A stretch of 64,000 nucleotides of DNA from Prorocentrum cordatum (GCA_963575745.1 CAUYUJ010017775.1:115312-179311), one strand, 5' to 3'. Shown: positions 1 through 11,330, counted from the stretch's first letter. A program made the numbers and translations. Notes: generated by a model from the sequence alone, not told the origin.

Positions 1-1843
1 CATTGGGGCCGCCGGTGGAGCTCCCCATGGGGCCACGAAGCGCTGTGCTGGGTGGGGGAGACGCATGCGAACGGTTCCACTGGGACCTTCGGTGGAGCCA
101 CTTGTATGCAATGAAGCGCTGTACTGGGTGTGGGAAACGCATGTGGGCTTTGCTACTGGGGCCGTCGGTGGAGCTCCCTATGGGGCCACGAAACGATGTA
201 TTGGGTGGGGGAAACGCACGCAGACGCTGCCAGTGACGAAACGTTTTATTGGGTGGGAGAAACGCATGTGAACGGTTCCATGGGGGCCTACGGTGGAGCT
301 TCCTATGTGGGCACGAAACGTTGTACTGGGTGGGGAAGACGCATGTGGACGCTGCCATTGACGCCCCCAATGGAGCTCCCAACGGGGGCACGAAGCATTG
401 TATTGTGTGGGGGGAACGCATGTGAACGGGTCCACGGGAGCCTTCGGTGGAGCTTCTTCTGGGGCCACGAAGCGCCGTGCTGGGCGGGGAGTCGCATGGG
501 GACACCGCCTCTGGAGCATTCGGTGGAGGTTCCTCTGGGGGCACGAAGCGCTGTACTGGGTGGGGGAACCGCATGTGCACACCGCCATTGGGGCCTTCGG
601 TGGAGCTCCCTATGGGCCACGAAACGATGTATTGGGTGGGGGAACCGTGTGCACACACCGCCACTGAGGCCCGCGGTGGAGTTCCCTATGAGGCCACGAG
701 GCGCTGTACTGGGTGGGGGAAACGCCTGCGGACACCGCTGCTGAGGCCTTCGGTGTAGCTCCCTATGGGGCCACGACGAGCTGTGCTGGGTGGGGGAGAC
801 GCACGTGGACGCTGCCACGGAAGCCTCCTGTGGAGCTCCTTATGGGGGCACGAAACGATGTATTGTGTGGGAGGAACGCATGTGAACGGGTCCACGGGGG
901 CCTTCGGTGGAGCTACTCATGGGGACACGAAGTGCCGTGCATGCGGGGGGAACGCCTGCGGGCACCGCCACTGGGGCCTTCGGTGGAGCTCCCTATGGGG
1001 CCACGAAGCGTTGTACTGGGTAGGGGGACTGCATGCGGACACCGCCACTGATGCCTTCGGTGGAGCTGCCTATGGGGCCACGAAACGCTGTGTTGGGCGG
1101 GGGAACCGCATGTGGTGGGGGAATCGCATGCGGACGCCGCCACTGAAGCCTCCAGTGGGGCCCCCTATAGGGCCACGACGCGCTATTGGGTGGGGAAACC
1201 GCATGCGGACACCGCCACTGAGGCTTGTGGTGGAGCTCCCTATGGGGCCACGAAGCGTTGTATTGCGTGAGGGGACGCATGTGAACGGGTCCATCGGGGC
1301 CTTCGGTGGAGCTCCCAATGGGGCCGCGAAGCGCTGTGTTGGGCGGGGGAACGGCACGCGGACAACGCCACTGGGGCCTTCGGTGGAGCTCCCTATGGGG
1401 CCACGAATCGTTGTGTTGGGCGGGGGAGACGCATGCGGACACCGCTGCTGCAGCCTTCGGTGGAGCTCCTCATGGGACCACGAAACGCTGTACTGGGTGG
1501 GGGAGCCGCATGCGGACACCGCCATTGAAGCCTTCGGTGGAGTTCCCTGTGAGGCCACGAAGCGCTGTAGTGCGTGGGGGAGACGCATGCGGACGCCGCC
1601 AGTGAAGCCTTCGGTGGAGCCCCCTATAGGGCCACGACGCGCTATATTGGGTGGGGAAGCCGCATGCGGACACCGCCACTGAGGCCTTCGGTGGAGCTCC
1701 CTATGGGGGAACAGCGTGCGGACACCGCCACTGGGGCGTTTGGTGGAGCCCCCTATTGGGCTACGAAGCGGGAGGAAGGAAGGAGGAAGGAACGCGGGTC
1801 GTTGTTTTCTCAAAACGAGGACCCAACACCACAGGATGGTTGG
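1..1843 (-). repeat. Composite 77-bp repeat element, reverse orientation, truncated by window edge
   Basis: About 23 diverged tandem units of roughly 77 bp, recognisable by GGTGGAGCTCCCTATGGGGC and GGGGGAACCGCATGCGGACA. The array ends at 1811-1843 in the terminal module that carries ACCCAACACCACAG and then ATGGTTGGG. The same unit and end module occur in the opposite orientation at 13.4-16.8 kb. The period is not a multiple of three, so the long open frames here change frame in every unit and are not protein coding. Confidence 0.85.
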
Positions 1844-2350
1844 GGAAAATTGTGCCTCTGCTCTGGCGAATCGCGGGGGTGGGGGGTGGGGGGGCGCCCG
1901 CCAAACGGAAACACACGGCGGCGGCGGCGCTGGTGGAAACACGCGGCGGCGGCGATTTGGGCCGACACCCGGCCGACAGCAGGAGGTCGGCAGGCGCGAT
2001 GCAAACGGCTCCGCTTCAGCGGAGGGGGACAGCATCGCCTCCGCTATAGCGAGGCATGTGGGCCAACATGGCGACAGACAGGAGAGAAAGGGGAAGCAGG
2101 GGAAAGATACGCCTCAGCTGGCGGGCGGTGCCGACATGGCTACCAACAAGAGGGGGGAGAGGAGGGGGAGGAGCGGCAGAGGCGGGCGGAGAGGGCGACT
2201 CGTCCCCCTTCTCCCCCCATCCCCCCTCCTCTACCATGTCCTGCGACGACGGCGACGGCGACGGCGACGGTGACGGCGGACGACGACGCACTGCGGATAC
2301 TCTATTGGGGGGAGGAGGTGGTTGGCTGCGTATGCCCGCTGAAGTCGCCG
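1844..2350. other. Unassigned stretch between repeat blocks
   Basis: I see no supported gene here. The sequence is GC-rich, with a short CGG run near 1918-1955 and purine-rich segments that grade into the GAC microsatellite downstream. Confidence 0.4.
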
Positions 2351-2705
<355 letters not shown>

Positions 2706-3985
2706 TGCGACGACGCATTGCGGATGCCCCAGAAGGGGGGTGCTGAGCTGCGAGTCCCGCTGCAGTCGACGACGACGACGAAGACTGTGGTACGTCAGTA
2801 ATCGACCTGAGAAGGGGGACAACTTTGCCTCGGATGTATACGATCCTTATAACAACTTTTATACGAACAAGGCAATCGTTTTGATTCTGCCGTGCAGGGG
2901 GGTACATGATCCCCTCGGCGGCGCCCGCGACGACCCCCCTGCCGCGCGTGATTACAACAATTGTTTCGCGCCCCGCGTGGCCTATTCATCAGCCCCAGGG
3001 GGGGCATCATTTGTTAATCACAAGCTGGCATTCGGGCTTTCAAATCTGCCTTTGGGGGCCTTCTTGGGGCGCTCTTGGGCGCTCTTGGGGCCGTCTGGGG
3101 GGGCTCTTGGGCCCCTCTTGCAGGAAGCGAAACGGCGAGAAGGCAAACGTCATTGATTTCCTTGAGGTTTGTTGAAGGATCTTGGCTTCTTAGGGGCAGT
3201 GCCTTGGGGGCTCCGAGAACAGGTGGAGCCATCTTGGAGCGGCCTTTATGGGGGCGGCTTCCTAGGTTAGAGTATGATGGAAGCCATCCTGAGTCATCTT
3301 CTGCTATCTTTGGGCCATCATGGAGGCCATCTTGGAGCATCGGAGGCGTTCTTGAGGTCTCTTGGACGCTCTAACCCCTCGGCCCCCCTCCCAAACTACC
3401 CTCAGGGAGTGGAAGGAGAGGATATCCCTCCCCGAAGGGAAATGGGCGATGGAAAAAGAAAGAAAGACACCCCTAGACCACCTACGCCCAGAGGGCTGGT
3501 GGGATTAGTTTTCGGAGGTCCGCGCGGATTTGTGGGATCGGCGCCAGACCTCCCTGGCGGCGCCTCTGGTGCCGCCCCTGCGCGCTCCGCTGTTCCCTTC
3601 GCGCCGCGCGGCCAGCCCGTTCTTTTCTGCCTGTCTGCTGGTTGCTTTGGTGGTTGTTTCTGCTTTGCGTCTTTCGCCTGTGCCCTCCTTGTCCCCTTCC
3701 TCCCCGTCCGCCTGCTGCTCTCCCTCCTCCTCCTCCTGCTCCTCCGCCTCCTCCTCCTCCTGCTCCGCCTCCGCCTCCCCCTCCTCCTCCTGCTCCGCCT
3801 CCCCCTCCTCCTCCTGCTCCGCCTCCTCCTCCTCCTCCTCCTCCTCCTGTCCCCCTCTTCGCCTCCCCCCTCCCCCCCTTTGCTCCCCTCGGCGACCCTG
3901 CCCTGCGACCCGCGAGCGCGGGAGCTGTCTTGCATGCCCAGGCGGCGACTCGTGCAGGCCACCGCCCGAAGCTCCCCCAGATGGG
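2706..3985. other. Non-genic stretch: CTTGGGG-type repeats and a CTC tract
   Basis: 3050-3120 and 3180-3370 hold degenerate CTTGGGGGCC-like words that recur as a family across the window. 3715-3850 is a CTC-rich pyrimidine tract. No conserved protein segment was recognised. Confidence 0.5.
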
Positions 3986-3987
3986 TA

Positions 3988-4165
3988 CTCCAGATTTCGT
4001 AATAAAGGGAGGGGGGTCTCATTTCGGGGGGGGTCTCTTCCAGGCTATCTTGGAGGGCCTGGGGGGTCTGGGGACGATGTTTTGGAGGGTTCTCCCACGG
4101 GGGAGGTCTGAAATGGCTTGTCTTGGAGGGTCCAGACCCCCTCCCTTTTATTACGAAATCTGGAG
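3988..4165. mobile_element. 178-bp MITE, copy 1, with TA target duplication
   Basis: The element begins CTCCAGATTTCGTAATAAAG and ends with its inverted complement (CTTTTATTACGAAATCTGGAG). The terminal inverted repeats are about 31 bp with small indels. TA flanks both sides (3986-3987 and 4166-4167). A second copy at 22545-22722 has the same length and only two substitutions and two one-base indels, while the flanks are unrelated. TA duplication and short non-coding length fit a Tc1/mariner-type MITE; that superfamily assignment is inference. Confidence 0.9.
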
Positions 4166-4212
4166 TATTCAAAAATAGCAAAGAAATAGTCGGGGGACGA
4201 GTTTTGACTGCT

Positions 4213-4590
4213 CACGCAGGACGAAGGATTTTCCTTTTGAAGTCGAAGAGGACCGCCCCCGTCCCCCGTAGAATCTTAACACGGGGGGGGGCCTGCAGTC
4301 GACGGGTCCCATTTGTTTCGGCTCCTGGAAAGAATTTAATATTATAAATTCAAAACGGGGTAGACATGGGATCCGCCGTAGAAAATAGGGTCCGACGCGG
4401 ATCCCGAAAATCAGAAATGGGATCCGCGCGCACGGAGATGGGATCCGCCGCGATTTCACAATTACGGTAAGGTTGGAAATCGGATCCGTGCGACCCTCGT
4501 TGGGTTCGCCGCTCTGATTTCCCAGAGGGCCCGTGTCCCGCGTGGGACCGTGAGGTTCGGCGCCAAGAGGAAAAAACTTTCGGCCTGGGG
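4213..4590. repeat. About 380-bp direct repeat, left copy
   Basis: Runs from ACGCAGGACGAAGGATTTTC to CTTTCGGCCTGGGGATG. It is repeated with few differences at 5086-5463. It contains three spaced GGGATCCGC words and an AT-rich ATATTATAAATTC segment. The two copies bracket a 123-bp tandem array. Confidence 0.9.
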
Positions 4591-4594
4591 ATGG

Positions 4595-5085
4595 GCGTTT
4601 TTGGCATCTGACCTATCCTTTGCCGCATGCGGCACGTCTCTTTTCTGCGGCTTCCGTTCGAGCCTTCCTCACATGCTCTTGAGGTCTGCCGGGAGACGCA
4701 GGGCGCCGGCGCACTGGGCGTTTTTGGCATCCGACCTGTCCTTTGCCGCATGCGGCACATCTCTTTTCTGCGGCTTTCCATTCGAGACTTCCTCACATGC
4801 TTTTGAGGACTGCCTGGAGACGCAGGGCGCCGGCGCACTGGCGTTTTTGGCATCCGACGTGTCCTTTGCCGCATGCGGCACATCTCTTTTCTGCGGCTTC
4901 CGTTCGAGGTTTCCACACATGCTCTTGAGGACTGCCGGGAGACGCAGGGCGCCGGCGCACTGGCGTTTTTGGCATCCGACGTGTCCTTTGCCGCATGCGG
5001 CACATCTCTTTTCTGCGGCTTCCGTTCGAGACTTCCTCACATGGTCTTGAGGACTGCCGGGAGACGCAGGGCGCCGGCGCACTTA
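4595..5085. repeat. Four-copy tandem array of a 122-123-bp unit
   Basis: GCGTTTTTGGCATC recurs at 4595, 4718, 4841 and 4963, giving periods of 123, 123 and 122. Each unit carries GCCGCATGCGGCAC (a near-palindrome) and ends in GGGCGCCGGCGCAC. The array sits exactly between the two 380-bp direct repeats. Confidence 0.95.
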
Positions 5086-5463
5086 CGCAGGACGAAAGAT
5101 TTTCCTCTTGAAGTCGGAGAGGACCACCCCCGTCCCCCGTAGAATCTTAACACGGGGGGCGGGCCGGCGGTCGACGGTTCCCATTCTTGTCGGTTCCCGG
5201 AACAAATGCAATATTATAAATTCAAAACGGGGTAGAAATGGGATCCGCCGGAGAAAATAGGGTCCGACGCGGATTCCGAAAATCAGAAATGGGATCCGCG
5301 CGCACGGAAATGGGATCCGCCGCGATTTCACAATTACGGTAAGGTCGGAAATCGGATCCGTGCGACCCTCGTTGGGTTCGCCGCTCTGATTTCCCAGAGG
5401 GCCCGTGTCCCGCGTGGGACCGTGAGGTTCGGCGCCAAGAGGAAAAAACTTTCGGCCTGGGGA
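5086..5463. repeat. About 380-bp direct repeat, right copy
   Basis: Near-identical to 4213-4590, including the three GGGATCCGC words and the end CTTTCGGCCTGGGGATG. The short ACTATTTTGG segment just downstream resembles dispersed modules at 32.4 and 35.0 kb. Confidence 0.9.
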
Positions 5464-6156
5464 TGTATTTTTGGACTATTTTGGAGGATTTCGGGAGCAT
5501 TCTTCATTTTTCGTCGACATGCCCACCTGCAGGAGGACATGCCCGACCTAACCCTGGGGAGCGTGGGCGCCGCCAGCCGGGCCCCTGGCCCGGGCGATCC
5601 TGGCAGGGCGGCTTCCCCTCGGAGCCGCCGTGCCCGGCCCGCTCGTGGCGCGAGGGGCCCTCTGCCGCCGGACCCGCCGCAGGAGGAGAGCGGCAGGAGC
5701 AGAGCCTCTCGGAGCTCCCTGCGGGCTTCTCGGATTTCTGCGCTGGGACACCCCGGCGCCGCCTCGGGCGCCGCTCCTGGCGCGCTCCGCCCGCCAGGGG
5801 AGGGGGTCCAGTGTCGATCCGAGAGCTCCGCGCGGGCCTCTGGAAGATTATGCCTCTGCCGCTGTTTCTCCTTCGAGCGAAAGCCCTCTCCTTCCACTCG
5901 GCGGTGAGCGGGGGGGCGAACTGAGAAGGGGAAGGTCTTCCCAGAAGTCGGCGGGACTTCTCAGAAGCCTTCGCGTCTTCTGAGAGGCTGTTTGTGTCTT
6001 CTGGGAAAGCTGATCAAGCTTATCAGAAGGCCGGGGGACTTCCGAGCCTTCTGAGCAGGCCTTCTCCTTCTCACTTCCAGCCTGGGCTCGCCGCAGATTC
6101 ACTTATCCCCGCCCTGCCCCCTCTGCGTGTGCACCCGAGAAGCCTTGGGGGGGGAG
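5464..6156 (+). other. GC-rich stretch upstream of first recognised HYDIN exon
   Basis: Very GC-rich to about 5900, then short CTTCTGAGAAG-like words to 6060. All three forward frames stay open for a while, but no segment resembles a known protein. It could hold the 5' end or an earlier HYDIN exon; this is not shown. Confidence 0.3.
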
Positions 6157-6262
6157 GTACTCCAACCACACGGAGTCCGCGGTGCCCTACGACCGGCCGC
6201 TGTTCAGCGTGATGCCGCCCGTCATCGCCTTCCAGGACTTCGAGGGGCTCCAGACATACGAG
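6157..6262 (+). CDS. HYDIN: HYDIN-like exon 1 (first recognised)
   Basis: HYDIN is a giant protein of the axonemal central apparatus, built of many ASH/MSP-like beta domains and needed for ciliary bending. This exon reads YSNHTESAVPYDRPLF, then PPVIAFQDFEGLQTYE, matching the start of the first HYDIN ASH domain (hydrophobic strand, then F-Q-x(4-6)-Y-E). It ends in phase 0 at TACGAG, followed by a GC donor (GCTGGC). Spliced to 7795 it gives LQTYE-ATVTLRNQDRV, as in the family. The 5' end was placed at an AG|G acceptor; the open frame continues upstream to about 6081, so the true start is uncertain. No initiator Met is evident, so earlier exons are expected. Confidence 0.75.
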
Positions 6263-7560
6263 GCTGGCCCATGCCCCTTTTGGGTCACGGTGGGGGTTTG
6301 GAAAGGTCAGGGCCAGTGCAAGGGGGGGGGATCGGCTCAGGGCTGGATGCATCGAACCTCAGTCGCCCACTGATCGCCGATAGGGGCCCGATAACCCACC
6401 CCGCCCAACCCCAGAGTCCTCGAATTCCCTTCTTCCCCCCCCCTCTTCCTCCTTCCTGCTCCTACTCCCCCCTCCCCCTTCTCCCCCTCCCCCCCTTTGC
6501 CCCGCTCCTCTTCCTGGACCGCGAATCCCCGCCCAGCCCGTCCAGAAACGACTACCAGGCGATCGGCCGTGAGATGATACATGAAGGGTGTGAGTACAGC
6601 AACGCCGTGGGATGCCAGCAAACTCAAAGGGTTGCAACTTCTGCTGGAGTTCCCTGTTGCTTCGGAGGTGGTCCGCTGCATCGCCCTCTTGCGGCGTCTT
6701 GGCCTCACGGCACTCTCATCTGTTTCCAAGCCGCTGACGTCCGATGGGGGCGTCGTCCTGCTTCTCCTCTTCCTCCGCCCCTCCGCTTCCCTGTCCTTCT
6801 CGTCTTACTCTACAGTTGCACACATTATGAGTACTACTCTCTCCCCTGAAGACGCTGGTGAGGCGTCCTGGCCTCCTCCGCGTATCGTTTTCTACATATT
6901 GGATGCCGCCGAATTGAACAGTACTATGTTTGTTTTCGTTGTTTTTTCCAATCCGAACGTTCCCGGTCCTTCCAGCATGGCGCTTCAGCTACAGCGTTGG
7001 CTCCGTTTTCCCGCTCACAACCCTCCCAAATCGTGTGCCCGCTGCAGCGCTGACCTCATTTAATTATGTTGGTTCTTGATCGTGCTCCTGCTGCAGCGTT
7101 GGCTTCAGGTCTGCGCTTCCTGTCCTTCCAAATCGTGCTCCCACTGCAGCGCTGGTTTCATTTCCACGGTTCCGGTCCTTCGAAATCGTGCTCCCGCTGC
7201 AGCGCTGATCTCATTTTGCGCTTCCCATTTTTCAAACCTTTCATTTGCATTTCCCGTCCTGTGTCATTTCTGGTTTCTCTCTGACCTTGATGTCGGCATG
7301 AGTCGCGTCGCGTTCTCGACGCGACGACGTCGGCTGTGGCCGTGCTCTTCTATGCCATGCTATGTCGTGCTATGCCATGCATCGCGTATTCTCTCGGGAT
7401 CATTGCCCAGCTCGGCACCCGACTGTACGAATAGAGAGCAGATCCACGCAATGGCAAGGGATGCGAGGGAGGGATAGTACGTCAGACATGACGCCTGCGC
7501 GCCTAGCTTGCCTCCTGCCCCCTCTCCCCTCTCCCCCTCTTCCCCTCCTTCCCAGACCCC
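6263..7560. other. HYDIN intron 1, main part, with a degenerate tandem repeat
   Basis: No gene recognised. 6420-6530 is C-rich pyrimidine sequence. 6960-7230 holds three to four diverged copies of a roughly 60-66-bp unit built around AAATCGTGCTCCCGCTGCAG and GCGCTGACCTCATTT. 7340-7380 has short TATGCCATGC words. Confidence 0.5.
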
Positions 7561-7760
7561 CGACGTCGTGATTTTGTCACAGCGTCGATCCCCAGAGGTC
7601 TGGACCGCCTCCCCAGGACCGGCATCTCATCCCGAGTCGTTTTCGACGATCCCGAGGCCTGGTAAGAGCCCTTGTAGGCCGAACAGAGTGAAAATCATTT
7701 CTTCGCGATTTTCTCGTGATGGGAGGGGTTCTGGGTCCTATGCCTTCCTCCTTCTGTGGG
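7561..7760 (+). repeat. Dispersed intron-end module, copy 1
   Basis: Starts CGACGTCGTGATTTTGTCAC, has CCCCAGAGGTCTGGACC and CCCGAGTCGTTTTCGACG inside, and ends GGGGTTCTGGGTCCT. Related copies lie at 30111-30290, 30747-30915 and 34645-34830. This copy forms the last part of HYDIN intron 1, just 35 bases before exon 2. Confidence 0.8.
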
Positions 7761-7794
7761 GGGGTGAAAGGGCGGCCGCAGCCCTGGACTCGAG

Positions 7795-7842
7795 GCGACC
7801 GTGACCCTGCGGAACCAGGACAGGGTGGCGCGCAGGGTGAAG
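7795..7842 (+). CDS. HYDIN: HYDIN-like exon 2
   Basis: A 48-base exon encoding ATVTLRNQDRVARRVK, the family's strand with the pattern L-R-N-x-D-(K/R)-V-x-R-x-V-K. Acceptor CTCGAG|GCGACC and donor GTGAAG|GCCAGG (a GC donor), phase 0 at both ends. The donor/acceptor pair of intron 1 shares CGAGGC. It is followed after 84 bases by the (GGA)n block that opens the 23.4-kb intron 2. Confidence 0.87.
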
Positions 7843-7926
7843 GCCAGGCGCGCGCGCGCGCGCGCGGGGGAGAGCTCCGCGCGAGCTGCCGCCGCCTCGT
7901 CTCCGTCTTCGGCTCGCGGCCCGAGC

Positions 7927-8760
7927 CTGGAGGAGGAGGAGGAGGAGGAGGAGGAGGAGGAGGCGGAGGAGGAGAGGAGGAGGAGGAGGAGGAGGAGGAG
8001 GAGGAGGAGGAGGAGGAGAGGAGGAGAGGAGGAGGAGGAGGAGGAGGAGGAGGAGGAGGAGGAGGAGGAGGAGGAGGAGGAGGAGGAGGAGGAGGAGGAG
8101 GAGGAGGAGGAGGAGGAGGAGGAGGAGGAGGAGAGGAGGAGGAGGAGGAGGAAGGAGGAGGAGGAGGAGGAGGAGGAGTAGGAGGAGAGGAGGAGGAGGA
8201 GGAGGAGGAGGAGAGGAGGAGGAGGAGGAGAGGAGGAGGGAGGAGGAGGAGGAGGAGGAGGAGGAGGAGGAGGAGGAGGAGGGGAGGAGGAGGAGGAGGA
8301 GGAGGAGGAGGAGGAGGAGGAGGAGGAGGAGGAGGAGGAGGAGGAGGAGGAGGAGGAGGAGGAGGAGGAGGAGGAGGAGGAGGAGAGGAGGAGGAGGAGG
8401 AGGAGGGAGGGAGGAGGGAGGGGAGGGAGGGAAGGGAGGGAGGGAGGAGGGAGGGGAGGGGGGAGGTAATTAGGAGGAGGAGGAGGAGGAGGAGGAGGAG
8501 GAGGAGGAGGAGGAGGAGGAGGGGAGGAGAGGAACAAGAGAAGACGAGAAGTGATGTGATGATGTGATGATGATTGATGATGATGATGATGATGATGATG
8601 ATGAGATGAGGAGGAGGAGGAGGAGAGGAGGAGGAGGAGGAGGAGGAGGGAGGAGGAGGAGGAGGAGGAGGAGGAGGAGGAGGAGGAGGAGAGGAGGAGG
8701 AGGAGGAGGAGGAGGAGGAGGAGGATGATGAGGAGGAGGAGGAGGAGGAGGAGGAGGCGA
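7927..8760. repeat. Long (GGA)n microsatellite with GGGA and GAT interruptions
   Basis: About 830 bp of nearly pure GGA triplets on the + strand, broken at 8405-8470 by GGGA words and at 8567-8605 by (GAT)n. It lies near the 5' end of HYDIN intron 2. The complementary (CTC)n block at 30917-31260 lies at the 3' end of the same intron. All long ORFs here are repeat translations. Confidence 0.97.
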
Positions 8761-9451
8761 GAGGTGAGGATGAGGGGGATGACGACCTGATGGACCTCAA
8801 GATCCGACGCCACAGCTCCTGACGGTCTTGCCCGATGACCTCCCCCGAAAGTTGCCGCCCGATCTGCCCTCTCCCCCCCTTGGCCCGCTTGTCGCTTCCG
8901 TCCTCGGTCCCAGGATCACGGCCGTCGGGGCCAGCAGGTCCCGCGAAGATGCACTGTCGGCTGCAGCCTCAGCGAGGGGGCCGGTGGGGCAGGGGGGACG
9001 GCTTGGCAGGAGAAAGGGAGCCATTCCCCTGTGGAGGCGATGTGGGGTAGGGAGGGAGATGGGGGACACGAGGAGGAAAAGGAGGAGTCATAGGTATAGG
9101 GTGATAGGAGGAGGAGGAGGAGGAGGAGGAGGAGGAGGAGGAGGAGGAGGGGGAGGAGGAGGAGGTGCAGAAGGGGAAGGGGCATAGTAGGAGCTCCGCC
9201 CGCCTCTGCAAACAGCCCCCAGATCGTGGGTGGCGAGGGGGTCAACGTGTGCAAAGGACGGAGTGGGTTCCCCTGCCTCGGTTCCCACGGCGCTTGCTCA
9301 CATTGTGTGGCGCAGCATCCAGCTGGTACGTCGAGAGGCTGAGTGGTGCCCTGCTTCTGGGATGTCCCGTTGAAAAGTTTCATACCTGACATGACTTACA
9401 CCGGGCTTCGATCTGTCGCCTCAGGGACCTCGCGGGTTTGGGAGTTCTCTG
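8761..9451. other. Unassigned intronic stretch with a short GGA tract
   Basis: 9105-9166 is (GGA)n. The rest is unique-looking GC-rich sequence without a recognised product. It immediately precedes the U-box ORF and may contain its promoter or an upstream exon. Confidence 0.4.
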
Positions 9452-10402
9452 TTGGATCTTCCGCCAACACTCCGCCAATGTAATTTACGGACTGGCCCCG
9501 ATGTGGGGCAATCGCTCATGTTTTTGCCAATGCGACGCCGACAACTCAATCGTCAGTTGGCTCAAGCCATAGGGGATGATGTTTTGTGTATTGCCATTCG
9601 TGTGACAGTGATGTGGGCCGCGGCAGCTTTTCCGACAGATCATGCGTCGTATGGACAGCGTTTGGGAGCAGGGATTGCGCGGTGTTTTTCTCTGGAAGTT
9701 GCAAATGGCGATGAGACTCAAGAGCCACAGCTTCGGCATATTCCGAGCAGTTTCATCTGCCCGATTTCCACCAGTGTGATGACTGACCCTGTTGCAACTG
9801 TGGACGGATGCACTTATGAAAGAAGTGAGATTTTGCAGTGGTTCCAGCTTCGCCGCCAGAGGAAGCTGCCAGTCACTTCACCTGCCACGGGTCTCCAATT
9901 GGAGTCGATGTTTCTGATGCCGCTCGTTGCTCTGCAGAAGGCCATAGAGACATACATTCGGCATAGGCCTGAATTTCAACAGAGCTTATTGTCAGGAGGG
10001 TCCATGGAGCAGCAAGCATTGCACGCCAGCGTCATCGAAGAACTCAAACGTCTTCAAGACAGAGTTGACCAGCTGGAAGGGGTGGAAGCGGCTAACGAGG
10101 CCCTTCGGTATGAGCTCGAAGAAATGCGGCAAAAACACCGAGACATGGAGGCTTGTAGGGGTGATCCGACGTTGGCCAACAGTGCTGCCAGTAACAGCGG
10201 TTCTTCGACCGATGATGCCTGCGGTGCTGCGTCCAGGGGACAGTCGCCAGCGTCAGGACGCTCGCATGATCAGGCAGTCTTTGCTGTGTCGGACGCTAAC
10301 TATGCAAGGCAGTACGTCATTGCTGCGCCTATTCCAGAGCGTGTTTTTTATGCAACTGCCTGCGGCAAACCCCGCCACCGTGTCCGTGCAACAGCGCAGT
10401 GA
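9452..10402 (+). CDS. U-box domain protein with coiled coil (putative E3 ubiquitin ligase), intronless
   Basis: Uninterrupted frame of 316 codons. Residues about 100-172 form a U-box: SSFICPISTSVMTDPVATVD, then G-C-T-Y-E-R, then a Trp in EILQWF, an S-P-A-T-G segment and MPLVALQKAIETYI. This is the FxCPI...DPV...G-x-TYER-x-x-I-x-x-W pattern of U-box domains, which recruit E2 enzymes without zinc. Residues about 184-232 are predicted coiled coil (IEELKRLQDRVDQLE). The tail is Ser/Ala-rich and ends at TGA 10400-10402. The frame opens at a TTG; the first ATG is at 9518, so the true start or an upstream exon is uncertain. It lies inside HYDIN intron 2, same strand. Lack of introns suggests a retrocopy, but no poly-A or leader relic was seen. 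Confidence 0.8.
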   Translation: MDLPPTLRQCNLRTGPDVGQSLMFLPMRRRQLNRQLAQAIGDDVLCIAIRVTVMWAAAAFPTDHASYGQRLGAGIARCFSLEVANGDETQEPQLRHIPSSFICPISTSVMTDPVATVDGCTYERSEILQWFQLRRQRKLPVTSPATGLQLESMFLMPLVALQKAIETYIRHRPEFQQSLLSGGSMEQQALHASVIEELKRLQDRVDQLEGVEAANEALRYELEEMRQKHRDMEACRGDPTLANSAASNSGSSTDDACGAASRGQSPASGRSHDQAVFAVSDANYARQYVIAAPIPERVFYATACGKPRHRVRATAQ

Positions 10403-10445
10403 GAGCATCGCAATTCCGACAACTGGCCTGAATTGGGACGATTCG

Positions 10446-10572
10446 TGAACTTGACCTCGTTTTCGTTCGCGCGTTGGGCAGGAGGCCGAGTTCACGACCC
10501 GCTGCAGTTCAGCGAACGGTCCGAACTGTGTCGCGTCGTGAACTCGACCTTACTTTCGTCCGCGCGTTAGGG
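10446..10572. repeat. Direct repeat of about 35 bp, two copies 91 bp apart
   Basis: CGTGAACTTGACCTCGTTTT followed by CGTTCGCGCGTT (10446-10481) recurs at 10537-10572 with a few changes. It lies directly 3' of the U-box stop codon and is of unknown role. Confidence 0.8.
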
Positions 10573-10732
10573 AGGAGGAGGAGGAGGAGGAGGAGGAGGA
10601 GGAGGAGGAGGAGGAGGAGGAGGAGGAGGAGGAGGAGGAGCAGGAGGAGGATGATGATGATGAGGAGGAGGAGGGAGGAGGGAGGGGAGGAGGGAGGAGG
10701 AGAGGAGGAGGAAGGAGGAGGAGCAGGAAAAG

Positions 10733-10765
<33 letters not shown>

Positions 10766-10800
10766 AGAGCGAGAGAGAGAGAGTGAGAGAGGGAGAGACA
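10571..10800. repeat. (GGA)n then (GA)n microsatellite
   Basis: GGA triplets to about 10730, with a brief GAT interruption at 10650-10662, then GA dinucleotides to 10795. Confidence 0.95.
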
Positions 10801-10867
10801 ACGAGGACGATGAGGAAAACGCCTCTAAAGGCTCTCTGGGGGCCTCCTGGGGGCCTGCTGGGGGCCT

Positions 10868-11330
10868 CTTGGTGGAACTCGCATGCGGCTCCCCCGCCCA
10901 GTACTGCGCTTCGTGGCCCCATAGGGAGCTCCACCGAAAGTCCCAGTGGTGGAACTCGCATGCGTCTCCCTCATCCAGGACAGCGTCTCGTGGCCCCATA
11001 GGATCTTGGGTCTTCTTGGGCCAACTTGGGGCCCTCTTTGGGGGCCTCATGGGCTGTCTTGGAGCTGCCTGGGGAGCTATTGGGGCGTCTCTGGCGGTCG
11101 GACATCCAACCAGGTGAAAACCTCAAAATCCTTCAAACCCTTATGGGCCATCCGTACTTTTCGCCTCCTTGGAGGTCTCTTGGAGCCTCTTGGGGCATCT
11201 GGGGGGTCTCATGGGGCCTTTTGGGCCGTCTTAGGGGGTCTCGGCCCGTCTGGAGCCTTCGGAAGCAGTCTGGGGGCTTCTCTGGGCCGTCTTGGTGCCG
11301 TCTTGGAAGCCTCTTGGGCGATCTTGGGGT
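10868..11330. repeat. Two solo 77-bp units followed by CTTGGGG-type repeat
   Basis: 10868-11005 carries two copies of the 77-bp family unit (CGTGGCCCCATAGGGAGCTC). 11008-11330 is a degenerate array of TCTTGGGGCCTC-like words that recurs at 3.1, 13.2, 21.0, 33.0 and 53.8 kb and, inverted, at 17-18 kb. Confidence 0.75.

Noticed and set aside
1-1843. Long overlapping ORFs on both strands (up to about 320 codons)
   Set aside because: They are translations of a 77-bp tandem repeat; the period is not divisible by three and every frame shows the same cycling peptide.
7577-8813. ORFs of 280-407 codons, poly-Ser/Pro/Glu/Gly
   Set aside because: Pure (GGA)n translated in different frames.
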